This document shows positions 16,634 to 25,288 of a stretch of 64,000 nucleotides of DNA, piece after piece. Numbering within the stretch: position 1 is the first letter of the stretch; each line of letters begins with the position of its first letter. The stretch comes from Anaerorhabdus sp964386325 (GTDB taxonomy: Bacteria; Bacillota_I; Bacilli_A; Erysipelotrichales; Erysipelotrichaceae), in the NCBI GenBank assembly GCA_964386325.1, contig CAYLQY010000003.1:161517-225516 (forward strand), read 5' to 3'. The notes beneath the pieces are model-generated. The model searched no databases, had not been told where the DNA came from, and worked only from the letters and a program-made list of their open reading frames with translations. The position numbers were made by a program, and so were the translations under genes.

Positions 16634-17161
16634 ATGACTTTTTCAGAAAACTTAAAACTTATTAGAAAAGAAAAAGGGTTAACTCAAGAAGAACTTGCAG
16701 AGTTGTTAGAGGTAAGTCGCCAAGCTGTATCGAAATGGGAACTAGACGAAGGATATCCCGAAGTTGAAAAACTGATGCTACTCGCAAATAAGCTAAATGT
16801 ATCTTTAGATTTTCTAATGGGAAATCCTGTTTTAAATGAATCAAGTAAAGCACAAACAACAGGTAAAATTTTAATAACTTCCTATGATGGAAAATCAATT
16901 ATCAACTGCTATAAAATAACATCTTCAAATATATTCGCTACTAAAAAGGGTGATCCTAAATTTGCCTTATTTGGCATTGATGGATCTTCATTTTGGGGTG
17001 AGAATAGTACATTGTTAGGTTGGTATGGTGATAGTGAGTCTATTCAAAATGAAATAAAAGAAATTATGCAAGCGATGAAACAAGGAGAAACAAGTTACGA
17101 ATTGAAGTATGCAGTAGCTCCTCCTCGTGATTTATTTGGAAAATTATTGAAATTAAAGTAG
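16634..17161 (+). CDS. XRE-family transcriptional regulator
   Basis: The 175-residue protein has an N-terminal Cro/C1 helix-turn-helix of about 60 residues, with LTQEELAELLEVSRQAVSKWE and PEVEKLMLLANKLNVSLDFLMG, a layout common in Firmicutes. A C-terminal domain of about 105 residues, beginning KILITSYDGKSIINCYKI and ending before PPRDLFGKLLKLK, is likely a PH-like or sensory domain; I do not recognise it. GGAGG precedes the ATG at 16634 by 8 bases. It is a single gene ending before a strong terminator, and no clear target is adjacent. Confidence 0.85.
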   Translation: MTFSENLKLIRKEKGLTQEELAELLEVSRQAVSKWELDEGYPEVEKLMLLANKLNVSLDFLMGNPVLNESSKAQTTGKILITSYDGKSIINCYKITSSNIFATKKGDPKFALFGIDGSSFWGENSTLLGWYGDSESIQNEIKEIMQAMKQGETSYELKYAVAPPRDLFGKLLKLK

Positions 17162-17246
17162 CTATGTTTAATATTTCATGTAGATTTGTTTGATTTATAA
17201 GCTTATCCTACAATGTAATCGCTAATAGTAAGGGTATCAAACTAAG

Positions 17247-17277
17247 AAGCCACCTAGTAGAAAATAGGTGGCTTTTA
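17247..17277 (+). terminator. Rho-independent terminator
   Basis: The 10-bp perfect stem AAGCCACCTA / TAGGTGGCTT is followed by TTATGG, about 85 bases after the XRE gene. The space between, and the 110 bases to the next gene, hold no other feature I can support. Confidence 0.8.
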
Positions 17278-17388
17278 TGGTGAATAGATAGGTAGAAGAA
17301 CTAACTCCTCCATACTTAAAGTCCTAAAAAATTGACTAATTCCAAAAGTGGGAATATAATTATAAATGAAATCAATGGAGGCATTATT

Positions 17389-17919
17389 ATGAAAGATATA
17401 AACAATATCATGTTAAATCCTGTTCGTATGAGAATTATACAAGCACTTGCAACGAAAGAAAGTAGTACAACAAATGAAATTTGTGAAAAAATAAGTGATA
17501 TTCCAAGAACTACTCTTTATCGGCACATTAATATTTTGTTAGAGGCTAATGTTCTAACTGTTGTATCAGAGAAGAAAATACGTGGTAGTTATGAAAGAAC
17601 GCTTGCACTAAATACAAATGAAGTTGTTCAACATAATACTTTGGAAAATATACCTCAACAAGCATTTTCTTTTTTAATGAACACTTATGCAAAGTTCGAG
17701 AACTATTTTAGTAGTGAAAACAAACTTCATGAGAATAATAAAGTTTTCCTTAATAACACAGTGATGATGATGGATGATCAAGAGTTTGATCAATTTTTAT
17801 CTGAATTACAAACATTGTTTATAAAATATCACTATGAAATGGCAGAAGGAAGAAAGCCAAGAGATATTTCAATAATATCTTCACCCGTGGAGGCTGAGAA
17901 TGAAATCGACAACGGATAA
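17389..17919 (+). CDS. ArsR-type winged-helix regulator
   Basis: The 176-residue protein has an N-terminal winged HTH: LNPVRMRIIQALATKESSTTNEIC, then the recognition helix PRTTLYRHINILLEANVL, then a wing and the helical C-terminus of the YdfF-like helix_turn_helix group. The ATG at 17389 has GGAGG 8 bases upstream; an earlier in-frame ATG at 17332 lies near the promoter and lacks a site. The stop overlaps the alpha/beta hydrolase gene by 20 bases. Regulators of this type usually control the gene they are fused to in an operon, so it probably governs the hydrolase. Confidence 0.85.
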   Translation: MKDINNIMLNPVRMRIIQALATKESSTTNEICEKISDIPRTTLYRHINILLEANVLTVVSEKKIRGSYERTLALNTNEVVQHNTLENIPQQAFSFLMNTYAKFENYFSSENKLHENNKVFLNNTVMMMDDQEFDQFLSELQTLFIKYHYEMAEGRKPRDISIISSPVEAENEIDNG

Positions 17920-18877
17920 GATAAAGAAGAAAAGAGGCAAAAAAATGTTGACCATTTTAGCAATAATTTTTGGAGTAATAATTTCAATCAATTTAATTAG
18001 TTTCATTATTAATAATGTATTTTTTTCACATGAACTAGATAATGTTTCACCTTATGGTGAATTAATCGATGTTAATGGTAAAAATATGCATGTTTATTCT
18101 ATGGGTAATGGTGAGAAAACAATTGTCTTGTTACCTGGTTTTGGGGGTCCTTTACCAAGTGCGGACTTTGGACCATTAATGCGGGAACTTTCTAAAGAGT
18201 ATACGGTTGTTTGTATTGAATATTTTGGAATAGGATTTAGTGATGAGATTGATACACCAAGAACAAACGAAAATTATACACAAGAAATTAGAACTTCATT
18301 ATCCAAGGCTGGATTTTTACCTCCTTATGTTTTAATGCCCCATTCTGGGTCGGGTATATACAGTGAATATTATGCTTCTTTGTACCCAGAAGAGGTAACC
18401 GCAATTATTATGTTAGATACGACTTCATCAGCTGAAGTTGGAGAAAATATTCCGCGATTTGTATCGAAGATTGGTGAAATCCAACAAGCAATAGGACTTA
18501 GCCGTATCGTTAACCCATTTGTAGTATCCTCCGTTTTGAAAATGACTGTTGAAAATGGATATACCAAACAAGAAATAAGTGATTATCAAAAATTCATGAA
18601 TCACTATTATAACAAGACCATGGCAGACCAGATATTCCGACTTAATGATAATATTCTTGAAGTAATGAAGTTGGATTTTCCAGAGGATGTACCTGTTTTG
18701 AAAATTATTGCGTCTGAAACAACAAAACAAGTTGGGGAGCAATATCAAATAGATCATCTTAATCGATTAGGTGTTCATGCAGAGTCTATAACGATAGATA
18801 GTTCACATTATATCTATCATGAAAAGAGTCAAGATATTTGCGATGCAACGAATGATTTTCTTGCGAAAATTAACTGA
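17900..18877 (+). CDS. Membrane-anchored alpha/beta hydrolase
   Basis: The 325-residue protein has a basic N-terminus, one membrane segment at about residues 16-38, then an alpha/beta-hydrolase fold. LLPGFGGPLPSADFGPLM forms the oxyanion region, the nucleophile elbow is MPHSGSGIYSEYY (Ser near residue 151), and a late SSHYIYHE supplies the catalytic His. The N-terminal anchor suggests the enzyme faces outward. Substrate is unknown. GGAGG lies 6 bases before the ATG, inside the regulator gene, so translation of the two is linked. Confidence 0.87.
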   Translation: MKSTTDKIKKKRGKKMLTILAIIFGVIISINLISFIINNVFFSHELDNVSPYGELIDVNGKNMHVYSMGNGEKTIVLLPGFGGPLPSADFGPLMRELSKEYTVVCIEYFGIGFSDEIDTPRTNENYTQEIRTSLSKAGFLPPYVLMPHSGSGIYSEYYASLYPEEVTAIIMLDTTSSAEVGENIPRFVSKIGEIQQAIGLSRIVNPFVVSSVLKMTVENGYTKQEISDYQKFMNHYYNKTMADQIFRLNDNILEVMKLDFPEDVPVLKIIASETTKQVGEQYQIDHLNRLGVHAESITIDSSHYIYHEKSQDICDATNDFLAKIN

Positions 18878-18887
18878 TACATAAAAA

Positions 18888-18913
18888 AGAAGTATAACAA
18901 TAGTTATACTTCT
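18888..18913. terminator. Bidirectional terminator between hydrolase and alpha-glucosidase genes
   Basis: AGAAGTATAAC and GTTATACTTCT pair perfectly over 11 bp with an AATA loop. A run of A precedes it, which serves as a T-run for the reverse-strand gene. Confidence 0.85.
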
Positions 18914-18915
18914 CT

Positions 18916-20637
18916 CTAAACACGATACTTACTAGAATGAAGAGCTACTTTTGATTGGTGCTCTTCTTTTTTTATGAGTTTATACAAATGGGCTTCAAAT
19001 GGTGCTAATTTCATGACTCTTCGTAGTTCTTTATCAAGTCCATTATGGAGTAGTTCTTCACCTTGTAGGGATTCATCTAAGGTGATATCAGCAGCTTGTT
19101 TTGTTAAGTTAATCATGATGAAATATTCATCATCTCCTAAACAACGTTTGAAGCATAGAATACTTTTGTGTTCTTTGTTTAGTTCTTTAAAAGTACCAGT
19201 GCATAAGGCTTCGTGTGTTTTTCTAAGTTCAATACATTTTTTATAAAAATTATAAATTGATTGTGGATCTTTCATACCATCTTCAGCGTTAATAACCGTA
19301 TAGTTTGGATTTAATTTAATCCAAGGTGATGTTGTAGAGAAACCGGCATACGCTTCGTTTGACCATTGAACAGGGGTTCTTGCATTATCACGTGTTACAT
19401 ATTGACCAATTTTTTTGGCAATAGGTAGCGGTACATGTAACATATCATGCATAGCTTGCACGGAGTTAATTGCTTCATAGTCTTTCCATTCATGATAATC
19501 AAGTTTAAGGTTGGTCATACCAATTTCTTCACCTTGATAAATAAAAGGAGTGCCGTATAACATAAAGTTATATAATGCAAAAGCTTTGGCAGATTCTAAA
19601 TAATAAAGTTTGATATCACCATAACGTTCTATGTGACGCATATTATCATGATTCGATAGAAAGTTTGCGACATAGCCATGATGTTCCATCATCGCATTTT
19701 GCCATTTACGGGTTATTGATTTAATATCACTTGCATTAAATCGATAGAATTTTCTAAAATCATATTTTCCTAAAGAACCGTATCCCAGTGTCGATAAATC
19801 GAAATGAAAGCACATATCAATTTCTTTGTTTTCTGGTTTCGTGTAATTCATGGCATCTTGTAGGGTAACCATACAGCCTTCTGCTAAAGTAAGTACACCA
19901 TCATATTTTGATAGTACTTTCTCATTCATTTCTTTTAAATAAGTATGAACTTTTGGGCCATTTAGAATATAGTCATCGGGAAATTGATACCCTTTTTTAT
20001 TGGGGTTTTTATCAGGTAACCCTGGCTTTTTATCGATGCAGTTAATCACATCCATGCGGAATCCACGAATTCCTTTATTTAGATAAAATTTCATCACATT
20101 ATAAATTTCTTCGCGTACTTTTTCATTTTCCCAATTTAAATCAGCTTGTGTTGGGGCAAAAGAAGTTAAGTAATAGGAGTTATTACTTTCTTTTGTCCAT
20201 GAACTACCACCAAAGAAGCTTAACCAGTTATTCGGTTCACGATTATTCACACCTTCTTTAAAATAATAGAAATTACGATAAGGACTAGAAGGGTTATTTA
20301 GAGCATCCTTAAACCATGCATGTTCAGTAGAAGTATGATTTGCGACTAAATCCATCAGGATATCAATCTCTCGTTTTTTACATTCAAGAAGTAGTTCATC
20401 AAAATCATCCATTGTGCCGTATTCTGGATTTATTGTATAATAATCACTAATATCATAACCATAGTCATCATTTGGTGAAGCGTAAATGGGACTTAACCAA
20501 ATACATGTGATTCCTAAGTTTTTTAGATAATCTAATTTGCTGATAATACCTTGTATATCGCCGATACCATCGTTATTACTATCTGAAAATGAACGTGGCC
20601 ATATTTGATATACCACAGAATGTTTAAAATCTACCAT
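18916..20637 (-). CDS. GH13 alpha-glucosidase (oligo-1,6-glucosidase type)
   Basis: The 573-residue protein has the GH13 conserved regions in order: VYQIWPRSFSDSNNDGIGD at the N-terminus, MDLVANHTS, RGFRMDVIN with the nucleophile Asp, TLAEGCM with the acid/base Glu, and FLSNHDNMR with the transition-state Asp. The size and N-terminal calcium-site-like DSNNDGIGD fit the GH13_31 group, which hydrolyses isomaltose, sucrose or short maltodextrins in the cytoplasm. No signal peptide is present. GGAGGGG precedes the start on the reverse strand. No sugar transporter is adjacent. Confidence 0.93.
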   Translation of the reverse strand: MVDFKHSVVYQIWPRSFSDSNNDGIGDIQGIISKLDYLKNLGITCIWLSPIYASPNDDYGYDISDYYTINPEYGTMDDFDELLLECKKREIDILMDLVANHTSTEHAWFKDALNNPSSPYRNFYYFKEGVNNREPNNWLSFFGGSSWTKESNNSYYLTSFAPTQADLNWENEKVREEIYNVMKFYLNKGIRGFRMDVINCIDKKPGLPDKNPNKKGYQFPDDYILNGPKVHTYLKEMNEKVLSKYDGVLTLAEGCMVTLQDAMNYTKPENKEIDMCFHFDLSTLGYGSLGKYDFRKFYRFNASDIKSITRKWQNAMMEHHGYVANFLSNHDNMRHIERYGDIKLYYLESAKAFALYNFMLYGTPFIYQGEEIGMTNLKLDYHEWKDYEAINSVQAMHDMLHVPLPIAKKIGQYVTRDNARTPVQWSNEAYAGFSTTSPWIKLNPNYTVINAEDGMKDPQSIYNFYKKCIELRKTHEALCTGTFKELNKEHKSILCFKRCLGDDEYFIMINLTKQAADITLDESLQGEELLHNGLDKELRRVMKLAPFEAHLYKLIKKEEHQSKVALHSSKYRV

Positions 20638-20722
20638 GTTACCCCTCCATCTATAACATTTATTATAAACTCTTTCGTAATTCTTGTATAATGAAGATAA
20701 GAAAAAAACAAGGAGAAACGAT

Positions 20723-22219
20723 GTGGAAAAATATGTAATGGCAATTGATCAAGGGACCACAAGTTCTAGAGCAATTCTGTTTAATCATGATTTAGATATA
20801 ATTTCTACAGCTCAACGTGAATTCAAACAATATTTTCCAAAACCTGGTTGGGTTGAACATGATGCAAATGAAATTTGGCTAAGTGTTTTAGCATGTATGG
20901 CAGATTGCATAGTACAAGCGGAAATTGATCCTGGTGATGTTTGTAGTTTAGGAATAACCAATCAACGTGAAACAGCTGTTGTTTGGAATAAGGACACAGG
21001 ACTACCTATCTATCATGCGATTGTTTGGCAATCTCGCCAAACTTCTAGTATTTGCGATGATTTAAAAGAAAAAGGATATTCAAAACTTGTCGAAGAAAAA
21101 ACGGGACTTAAAATTGATCCTTATTTTTCAGCGACAAAAGTAAAATGGATTTTAGACCATGTAGAGGGTGCTAGAGAATTGGCACAAAAAGGTAAACTCT
21201 TATTTGGTACAATTGATACATGGCTAGTTTGGAAACTGTCGGGACAAGTCAATCATGTGACAGATTATACGAATGCTTCTAGAACACTGCTTTATAATAT
21301 TTATGATTTAAAATGGGATGAAGAATTATGTACAATTATGGATGTTCCTATGAATATGTTACCAGAAGTTAGACCTTCAAGTTGTGTTTATGGTAAGACG
21401 GCGAGTTATCATTTCTTTAATCATGAAATTCCAATTGCTGGTATTGCAGGTGATCAACAAGCAGCATTATTTGGTCAAGCTTGTTTTGAAGAAGGCTTAG
21501 CAAAGAACACATATGGGACAGGGTGTTTCTTATTAATGAATACGGGTAAGAAACCAATTAAGAGTTCGCATGGACTAGTTACAACGATTGCATGGGGTCT
21601 TGATAATGAAGTTAATTACGCTCTTGAAGGAAGTGTGTTTGTAGCGGGGAGTGCTGTACAGTGGCTAAGAGATGGATTGCAATTCTTCAAAAGTGCAAGT
21701 GAGACTGAGGAATTAGCTCAAAGTGTAAATGACACAGGCGGAGTTTATTTAGTTCCTGCTTTTGTTGGTTTAGGTGCACCCTATTGGGATGATAAGTGCC
21801 GTGGCGCAATGTTTGGTTTAACACGCGGAACAAAGAGGGAACATATTGTACGGGCCACTCTCGATGCCCTTGCATATCAAACAAAAGATATTCTCGATGC
21901 AATGCAAGAAGATTCTCAAGTGAATTTAATATCGCTACGCGTTGATGGTGGAGCTGCTACAAATAATTATCTTATGCAGTTTCAAAGTGATTTACTTCAA
22001 TGCAAAGTAGATCGTCCTAAAGTTTTAGAAACCACAGCACTAGGGGCTGCAAGTCTTGCAGGCTTAGCGGTTGGCTTTTGGAAAGATAAAGAAGAAATCA
22101 AACAAAAATTATCAATGGAAAAAATATTTAGTCCAACGATGAAAAAAGAAGAGGCATCAAAATTTTATAAAGGATGGAAAAAAGCAGTAAAAGCATGTAT
22201 GGAATACCAAGAAGACTAA
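20723..22219 (+). CDS. glpK: Glycerol kinase, GTG start
   Basis: The 498-residue protein matches GlpK in length and motifs: VMAIDQGTTSSRAILF (phosphate-1 loop), NQRETAVVW, WILDHVEGARELA, GIAGDQQAALFGQACF and NTYGTGCFLL. It makes glycerol 3-phosphate from glycerol and ATP. A YHFF segment near residue 237 is in the region where Firmicute GlpK is activated by HPr-linked His phosphorylation. The start is the GTG at 20723, 8 bases after AAGGAG; no in-frame ATG gives a full-length protein. An out-of-frame ATG overlaps it. TATAAT at 20687-20692 is a probable -10 box. Two FAD enzymes and a DUF1667 protein follow. Confidence 0.96.
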   Translation: MEKYVMAIDQGTTSSRAILFNHDLDIISTAQREFKQYFPKPGWVEHDANEIWLSVLACMADCIVQAEIDPGDVCSLGITNQRETAVVWNKDTGLPIYHAIVWQSRQTSSICDDLKEKGYSKLVEEKTGLKIDPYFSATKVKWILDHVEGARELAQKGKLLFGTIDTWLVWKLSGQVNHVTDYTNASRTLLYNIYDLKWDEELCTIMDVPMNMLPEVRPSSCVYGKTASYHFFNHEIPIAGIAGDQQAALFGQACFEEGLAKNTYGTGCFLLMNTGKKPIKSSHGLVTTIAWGLDNEVNYALEGSVFVAGSAVQWLRDGLQFFKSASETEELAQSVNDTGGVYLVPAFVGLGAPYWDDKCRGAMFGLTRGTKREHIVRATLDALAYQTKDILDAMQEDSQVNLISLRVDGGAATNNYLMQFQSDLLQCKVDRPKVLETTALGAASLAGLAVGFWKDKEEIKQKLSMEKIFSPTMKKEEASKFYKGWKKAVKACMEYQED

Positions 22220-22229
22220 AGGAGATTTT

Positions 22230-23672
22230 ATGACAGATATTGTAATAATAGGGGCGGGAATTATAGGATGTTTTCTAGCGCATGATTTGAGTCGGTATAA
22301 TTGTTCAATTGTAGTGCTAGAAAAAGAAAATGATGTAGCAAGTGGTGCAACGATGGCAAATAGTGCAATTATTCATAGTGGACATGATCCAAAAGATGGA
22401 ACATTGAAAGCCAAGTTAAATGTTCGTGGTAATCAAATGTATGAAGAAATTTGTAAAGAATTGGATTGTACATTTTTGCGCATTGGGGCTTATGTTTTAG
22501 CAACGAATGATGAAGAAAATGAAACGTTAATGCAACTAAAAGAACAAGCAGAAAGTCGTCAAGTGCCTTGTTGTATTCATAGTAGAGAAGAAATATTAAA
22601 AACGGAACCACAACTATCTAATGATGTTATTAATGGTTTATGGTTACCATCCACAGGTATATTATATCCATGGGAAATTGCGATAGCACTGATGGAAAAC
22701 GCAATGAACAATGGTGTTGATTTAAAGCTGGATGAGGAAGTAGTAAAAATAGAGAAAATAGATACAGGTTATCGTGTTACAACGAAGAATCAAACCATGG
22801 ATGCTAAAATAGTTATTAATTGTAGTGGTGTATATGCAGATGATGTATACGCAACTCTAATAGGGCGTAAAGACTTTTCTATTACCGCAAGAAAAGGTGA
22901 ATACTTTGTATTGGATCATATGAAGAAACCATACATAAATCATGTATTATATCCAGTACCAAGTAAAATTGGGAAAGGTGTTTTAGCAGTTCCAACGATT
23001 CATAACAATGTTTTACTAGGCCCGACAAGTTATGAAGTGGATGAAAAATATGCGATTAATAATACACAAAAAGGACTGGACTTTGTAAGAGGACAATTAA
23101 CAAAAATTGTGAAGGATGTTCCTCTGGATAAATTAATTAGAACATTTGCAGGAAATCGACCAAGTGGTAGTACAAAAGATTTTATCATTGAAGAATCAAA
23201 AGAATATGCAGATTTTTTCAATGTTGCAGCAATTGAATCACCGGGTCTTGCATCCGCTCCTGCAATATCAGAAATGGTTGTGAATTTAATTTTAGATAAA
23301 CATGATTTAAATAAGAGAGAAAATGTTATTAAAAGAAATCGACCAAAAATAAAAGTGAAAGAATATTCACTTGACGAAAAAAATGAATTAGTAAAAAAAG
23401 ATAACCGATACGCAAAAATGATTTGTCGTTGTGAACAAATTACTGAGGCAGAAATCATTGATGCAATACATCGTCCATGTGGTGCTACTACTGTCAAAGG
23501 TGTAAAGAAACGTGTGGGACCAGGACTTGGCAGATGCCAAGGTGGTTTCTGTGAACCACTTGTTGTTGAAATTCTTGCTCGTGAATTAAATAAAGATCCT
23601 AAAGAAATCGTGTTGGATAATTTAAAATCGAAGATGCTACTAGAAAGGACCAAACAAAATGAAAACAATTGA
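22230..23672 (+). CDS. FAD-dependent glycerol-3-phosphate dehydrogenase-like oxidoreductase with BFD-like [2Fe-2S] domain
   Basis: The 480-residue protein has an N-terminal Rossmann FAD fold DIVIIGAGIIGCFLAHDLSR and the DAO/GlpA-type substrate domain (about residues 40-370). The C-terminal BFD-like [2Fe-2S] domain has Cys ligands in MICRCEQIT and GRCQGGFCEP (about 395-455). Family members of this size oxidise glycerol 3-phosphate or a hydroxy acid and pass electrons to a partner flavoprotein. The context (glpK upstream by 10 bases, two partner genes downstream) makes anaerobic-type glycerol-3-phosphate dehydrogenase the best guess. AGGAGA precedes the ATG. It overlaps the next gene by 14 bases. 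Confidence 0.85.
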   Translation: MTDIVIIGAGIIGCFLAHDLSRYNCSIVVLEKENDVASGATMANSAIIHSGHDPKDGTLKAKLNVRGNQMYEEICKELDCTFLRIGAYVLATNDEENETLMQLKEQAESRQVPCCIHSREEILKTEPQLSNDVINGLWLPSTGILYPWEIAIALMENAMNNGVDLKLDEEVVKIEKIDTGYRVTTKNQTMDAKIVINCSGVYADDVYATLIGRKDFSITARKGEYFVLDHMKKPYINHVLYPVPSKIGKGVLAVPTIHNNVLLGPTSYEVDEKYAINNTQKGLDFVRGQLTKIVKDVPLDKLIRTFAGNRPSGSTKDFIIEESKEYADFFNVAAIESPGLASAPAISEMVVNLILDKHDLNKRENVIKRNRPKIKVKEYSLDEKNELVKKDNRYAKMICRCEQITEAEIIDAIHRPCGATTVKGVKKRVGPGLGRCQGGFCEPLVVEILARELNKDPKEIVLDNLKSKMLLERTKQNENN

Positions 23673-24909
23673 TTGTGTTGTAATTGGTGGTGGTTCTGCT
23701 GGTTTAGCAGCAGCCCTTGAAGTAACTCGTCAAGGGATTAGTGATGTCTTAATTATCGAACGTGATGTTGAATTAGGTGGAATACTCAATCAATGTATTC
23801 ATAATGGATTTGGTTTACATACATTCAATGAAGAGTTAACAGGTCCAGCATATGCGGAAAGATTTATTCAGGAAGTAATGAGTTCAACAATTGATGTAAA
23901 ATGTAATACAACTGTCATACAAATTACAAAAGATAAAAAAATAGTTTATTGTAATCCAGAAGAAGGATATGTAACAATACAAGCCAAAGCAATACTATTA
24001 GCGATGGGATGTCGTGAAAGAACACGGGGAGCATTAGCTATTCCAGGCTATCGTTCTAGTGGTATATGGACTGCCGGAACAGCACAACGCTATCTCAACA
24101 TTGATGGTTATCTTTGTGGAAAAAAAGTATTTATTTTAGGTTCGGGCGATATTGGACTTATTATGGCAAGAAGAATGACATTAGAAGGTGCAACCGTGTT
24201 AGGTGTCGCAGAAATCATGCCATATTCAAATGGGTTACCACGTAATATGAAACAATGCTTAGAAGATTTTGATATTCCACTTTATTTAAGTCACACTGTC
24301 ACTGATATTGAAGGACTTGATCGTGTTGAAGGTATTGTGATCTCTGAGGTAGATGATAAAAGAAATATTATTGCTGGTACGCAAAAACATTTTGATGTGG
24401 ATACGCTTTTACTTTCAGTAGGTTTAATTCCTGAAAATGCCTTAAGTGAAGAAATAGATATTCTTCTAAACCCTAGAACAAAAGGACCATTTGTTAATGA
24501 AAGTTATAGCACATCATGTGAAGGAATCTTTGTATGTGGCAATGTTTTACATGTTCATGATTTGGTAGATTTTGTAAGTCAAGAAGCCAAGAATGCTGGA
24601 AGAATGGTAGCTAAATATATTAAAAAAGAATTAGATTGTAATTCTGGATTCAACTGTGTCCAAGGAGACGGTGTTAGTTATTGTATACCAAACACAATCA
24701 ATACTAAAAATATTGAAGATAAGATTGAAATTTATTTTAGAGTACTAACGCCAACTAAAAATGCAAGTATTAGAATCTTAAAAGACAATCAAATTTTGAA
24801 AGAAATCAAAAAACCTCATTTAAACCCAGCAGAAATGGAAAAGGTTGTTTTACGTAAGGAAGAGATTGATGATTGCAAAAATCAAATAGAAATTGAGGTA
24901 GTTGCATGA
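23659..24909 (+). CDS. FAD/NAD-dependent oxidoreductase, partner of the GlpA-like enzyme
   Basis: The 416-residue flavoprotein has an N-terminal FAD motif VVIGGGSAGLAAALEV and a second dinucleotide motif FILGSGDIGLIMAR (about residues 156-170). The linking segments AMGCRERTRGALAIPGYR and IFVCGNVLHVHDLVDFV are typical of the HcnB/SoxA-like NAD-linked group. It probably takes electrons from the GlpA-like protein and links them to NAD(P) or another acceptor. It is coupled to both neighbours by overlaps of 14 and 4 bases, so the three proteins are likely one complex. Confidence 0.85.
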   Translation: MKTIDCVVIGGGSAGLAAALEVTRQGISDVLIIERDVELGGILNQCIHNGFGLHTFNEELTGPAYAERFIQEVMSSTIDVKCNTTVIQITKDKKIVYCNPEEGYVTIQAKAILLAMGCRERTRGALAIPGYRSSGIWTAGTAQRYLNIDGYLCGKKVFILGSGDIGLIMARRMTLEGATVLGVAEIMPYSNGLPRNMKQCLEDFDIPLYLSHTVTDIEGLDRVEGIVISEVDDKRNIIAGTQKHFDVDTLLLSVGLIPENALSEEIDILLNPRTKGPFVNESYSTSCEGIFVCGNVLHVHDLVDFVSQEAKNAGRMVAKYIKKELDCNSGFNCVQGDGVSYCIPNTINTKNIEDKIEIYFRVLTPTKNASIRILKDNQILKEIKKPHLNPAEMEKVVLRKEEIDDCKNQIEIEVVA

Positions 24910-25268
24910 AACAAGAATTAATTTGTATAACTTGTCCTATTGGTTGTCATTTAACAGTAGATATTGAAAATGATGAAATATTATCCGTTACTGGAAATAC
25001 ATGTCCAAGGGGTGTTGTATATGCTCAAAATGAATGCCTACATCCAGTACGAGTTCTTACTTCTACTGTTGTGATTCATCATGCACTCTATCCACGACTA
25101 CCCGTTGTTACAAGTCAACCTATTCCTAAAGAAATGCTATTTGATGTCATGAATGAAATAAATAAAGTAAGCGTTGAAGCACCTGTAATGACAAATGAAG
25201 TAATACTAAAGAATGTTTGTAATTTAGGTGTGGATATCATAGCATCAAGATCGATGAAAAAGATTTAA
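24906..25268 (+). CDS. DUF1667 cysteine-rich protein, third subunit of the glycerol-3-phosphate oxidation set
   Basis: The 120-residue protein has the DUF1667 pattern: an N-terminal CITCPIGCHLTVDI, then GNTCPRGVVYAQNE, HPVRVLTSTV and LPVVTSQPIPKEMLFDVM. The four Cys residues could hold an iron-sulfur cluster or metal. Genes of this family regularly follow the GlpA-like and HcnB-like flavoprotein genes in Firmicutes, as here. It overlaps the preceding gene by four bases and is last in the glp operon. Confidence 0.85.
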   Translation: MKQELICITCPIGCHLTVDIENDEILSVTGNTCPRGVVYAQNECLHPVRVLTSTVVIHHALYPRLPVVTSQPIPKEMLFDVMNEINKVSVEAPVMTNEVILKNVCNLGVDIIASRSMKKI

Positions 25269-25288
25269 TTATTGGGAGATATGAGCGA

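Noticed and set aside
22369..23668. Reverse-strand frames under the FAD oxidoreductase gene
   Set aside because: No ribosome sites, no domains, and full overlap with a well-supported gene on the top strand.
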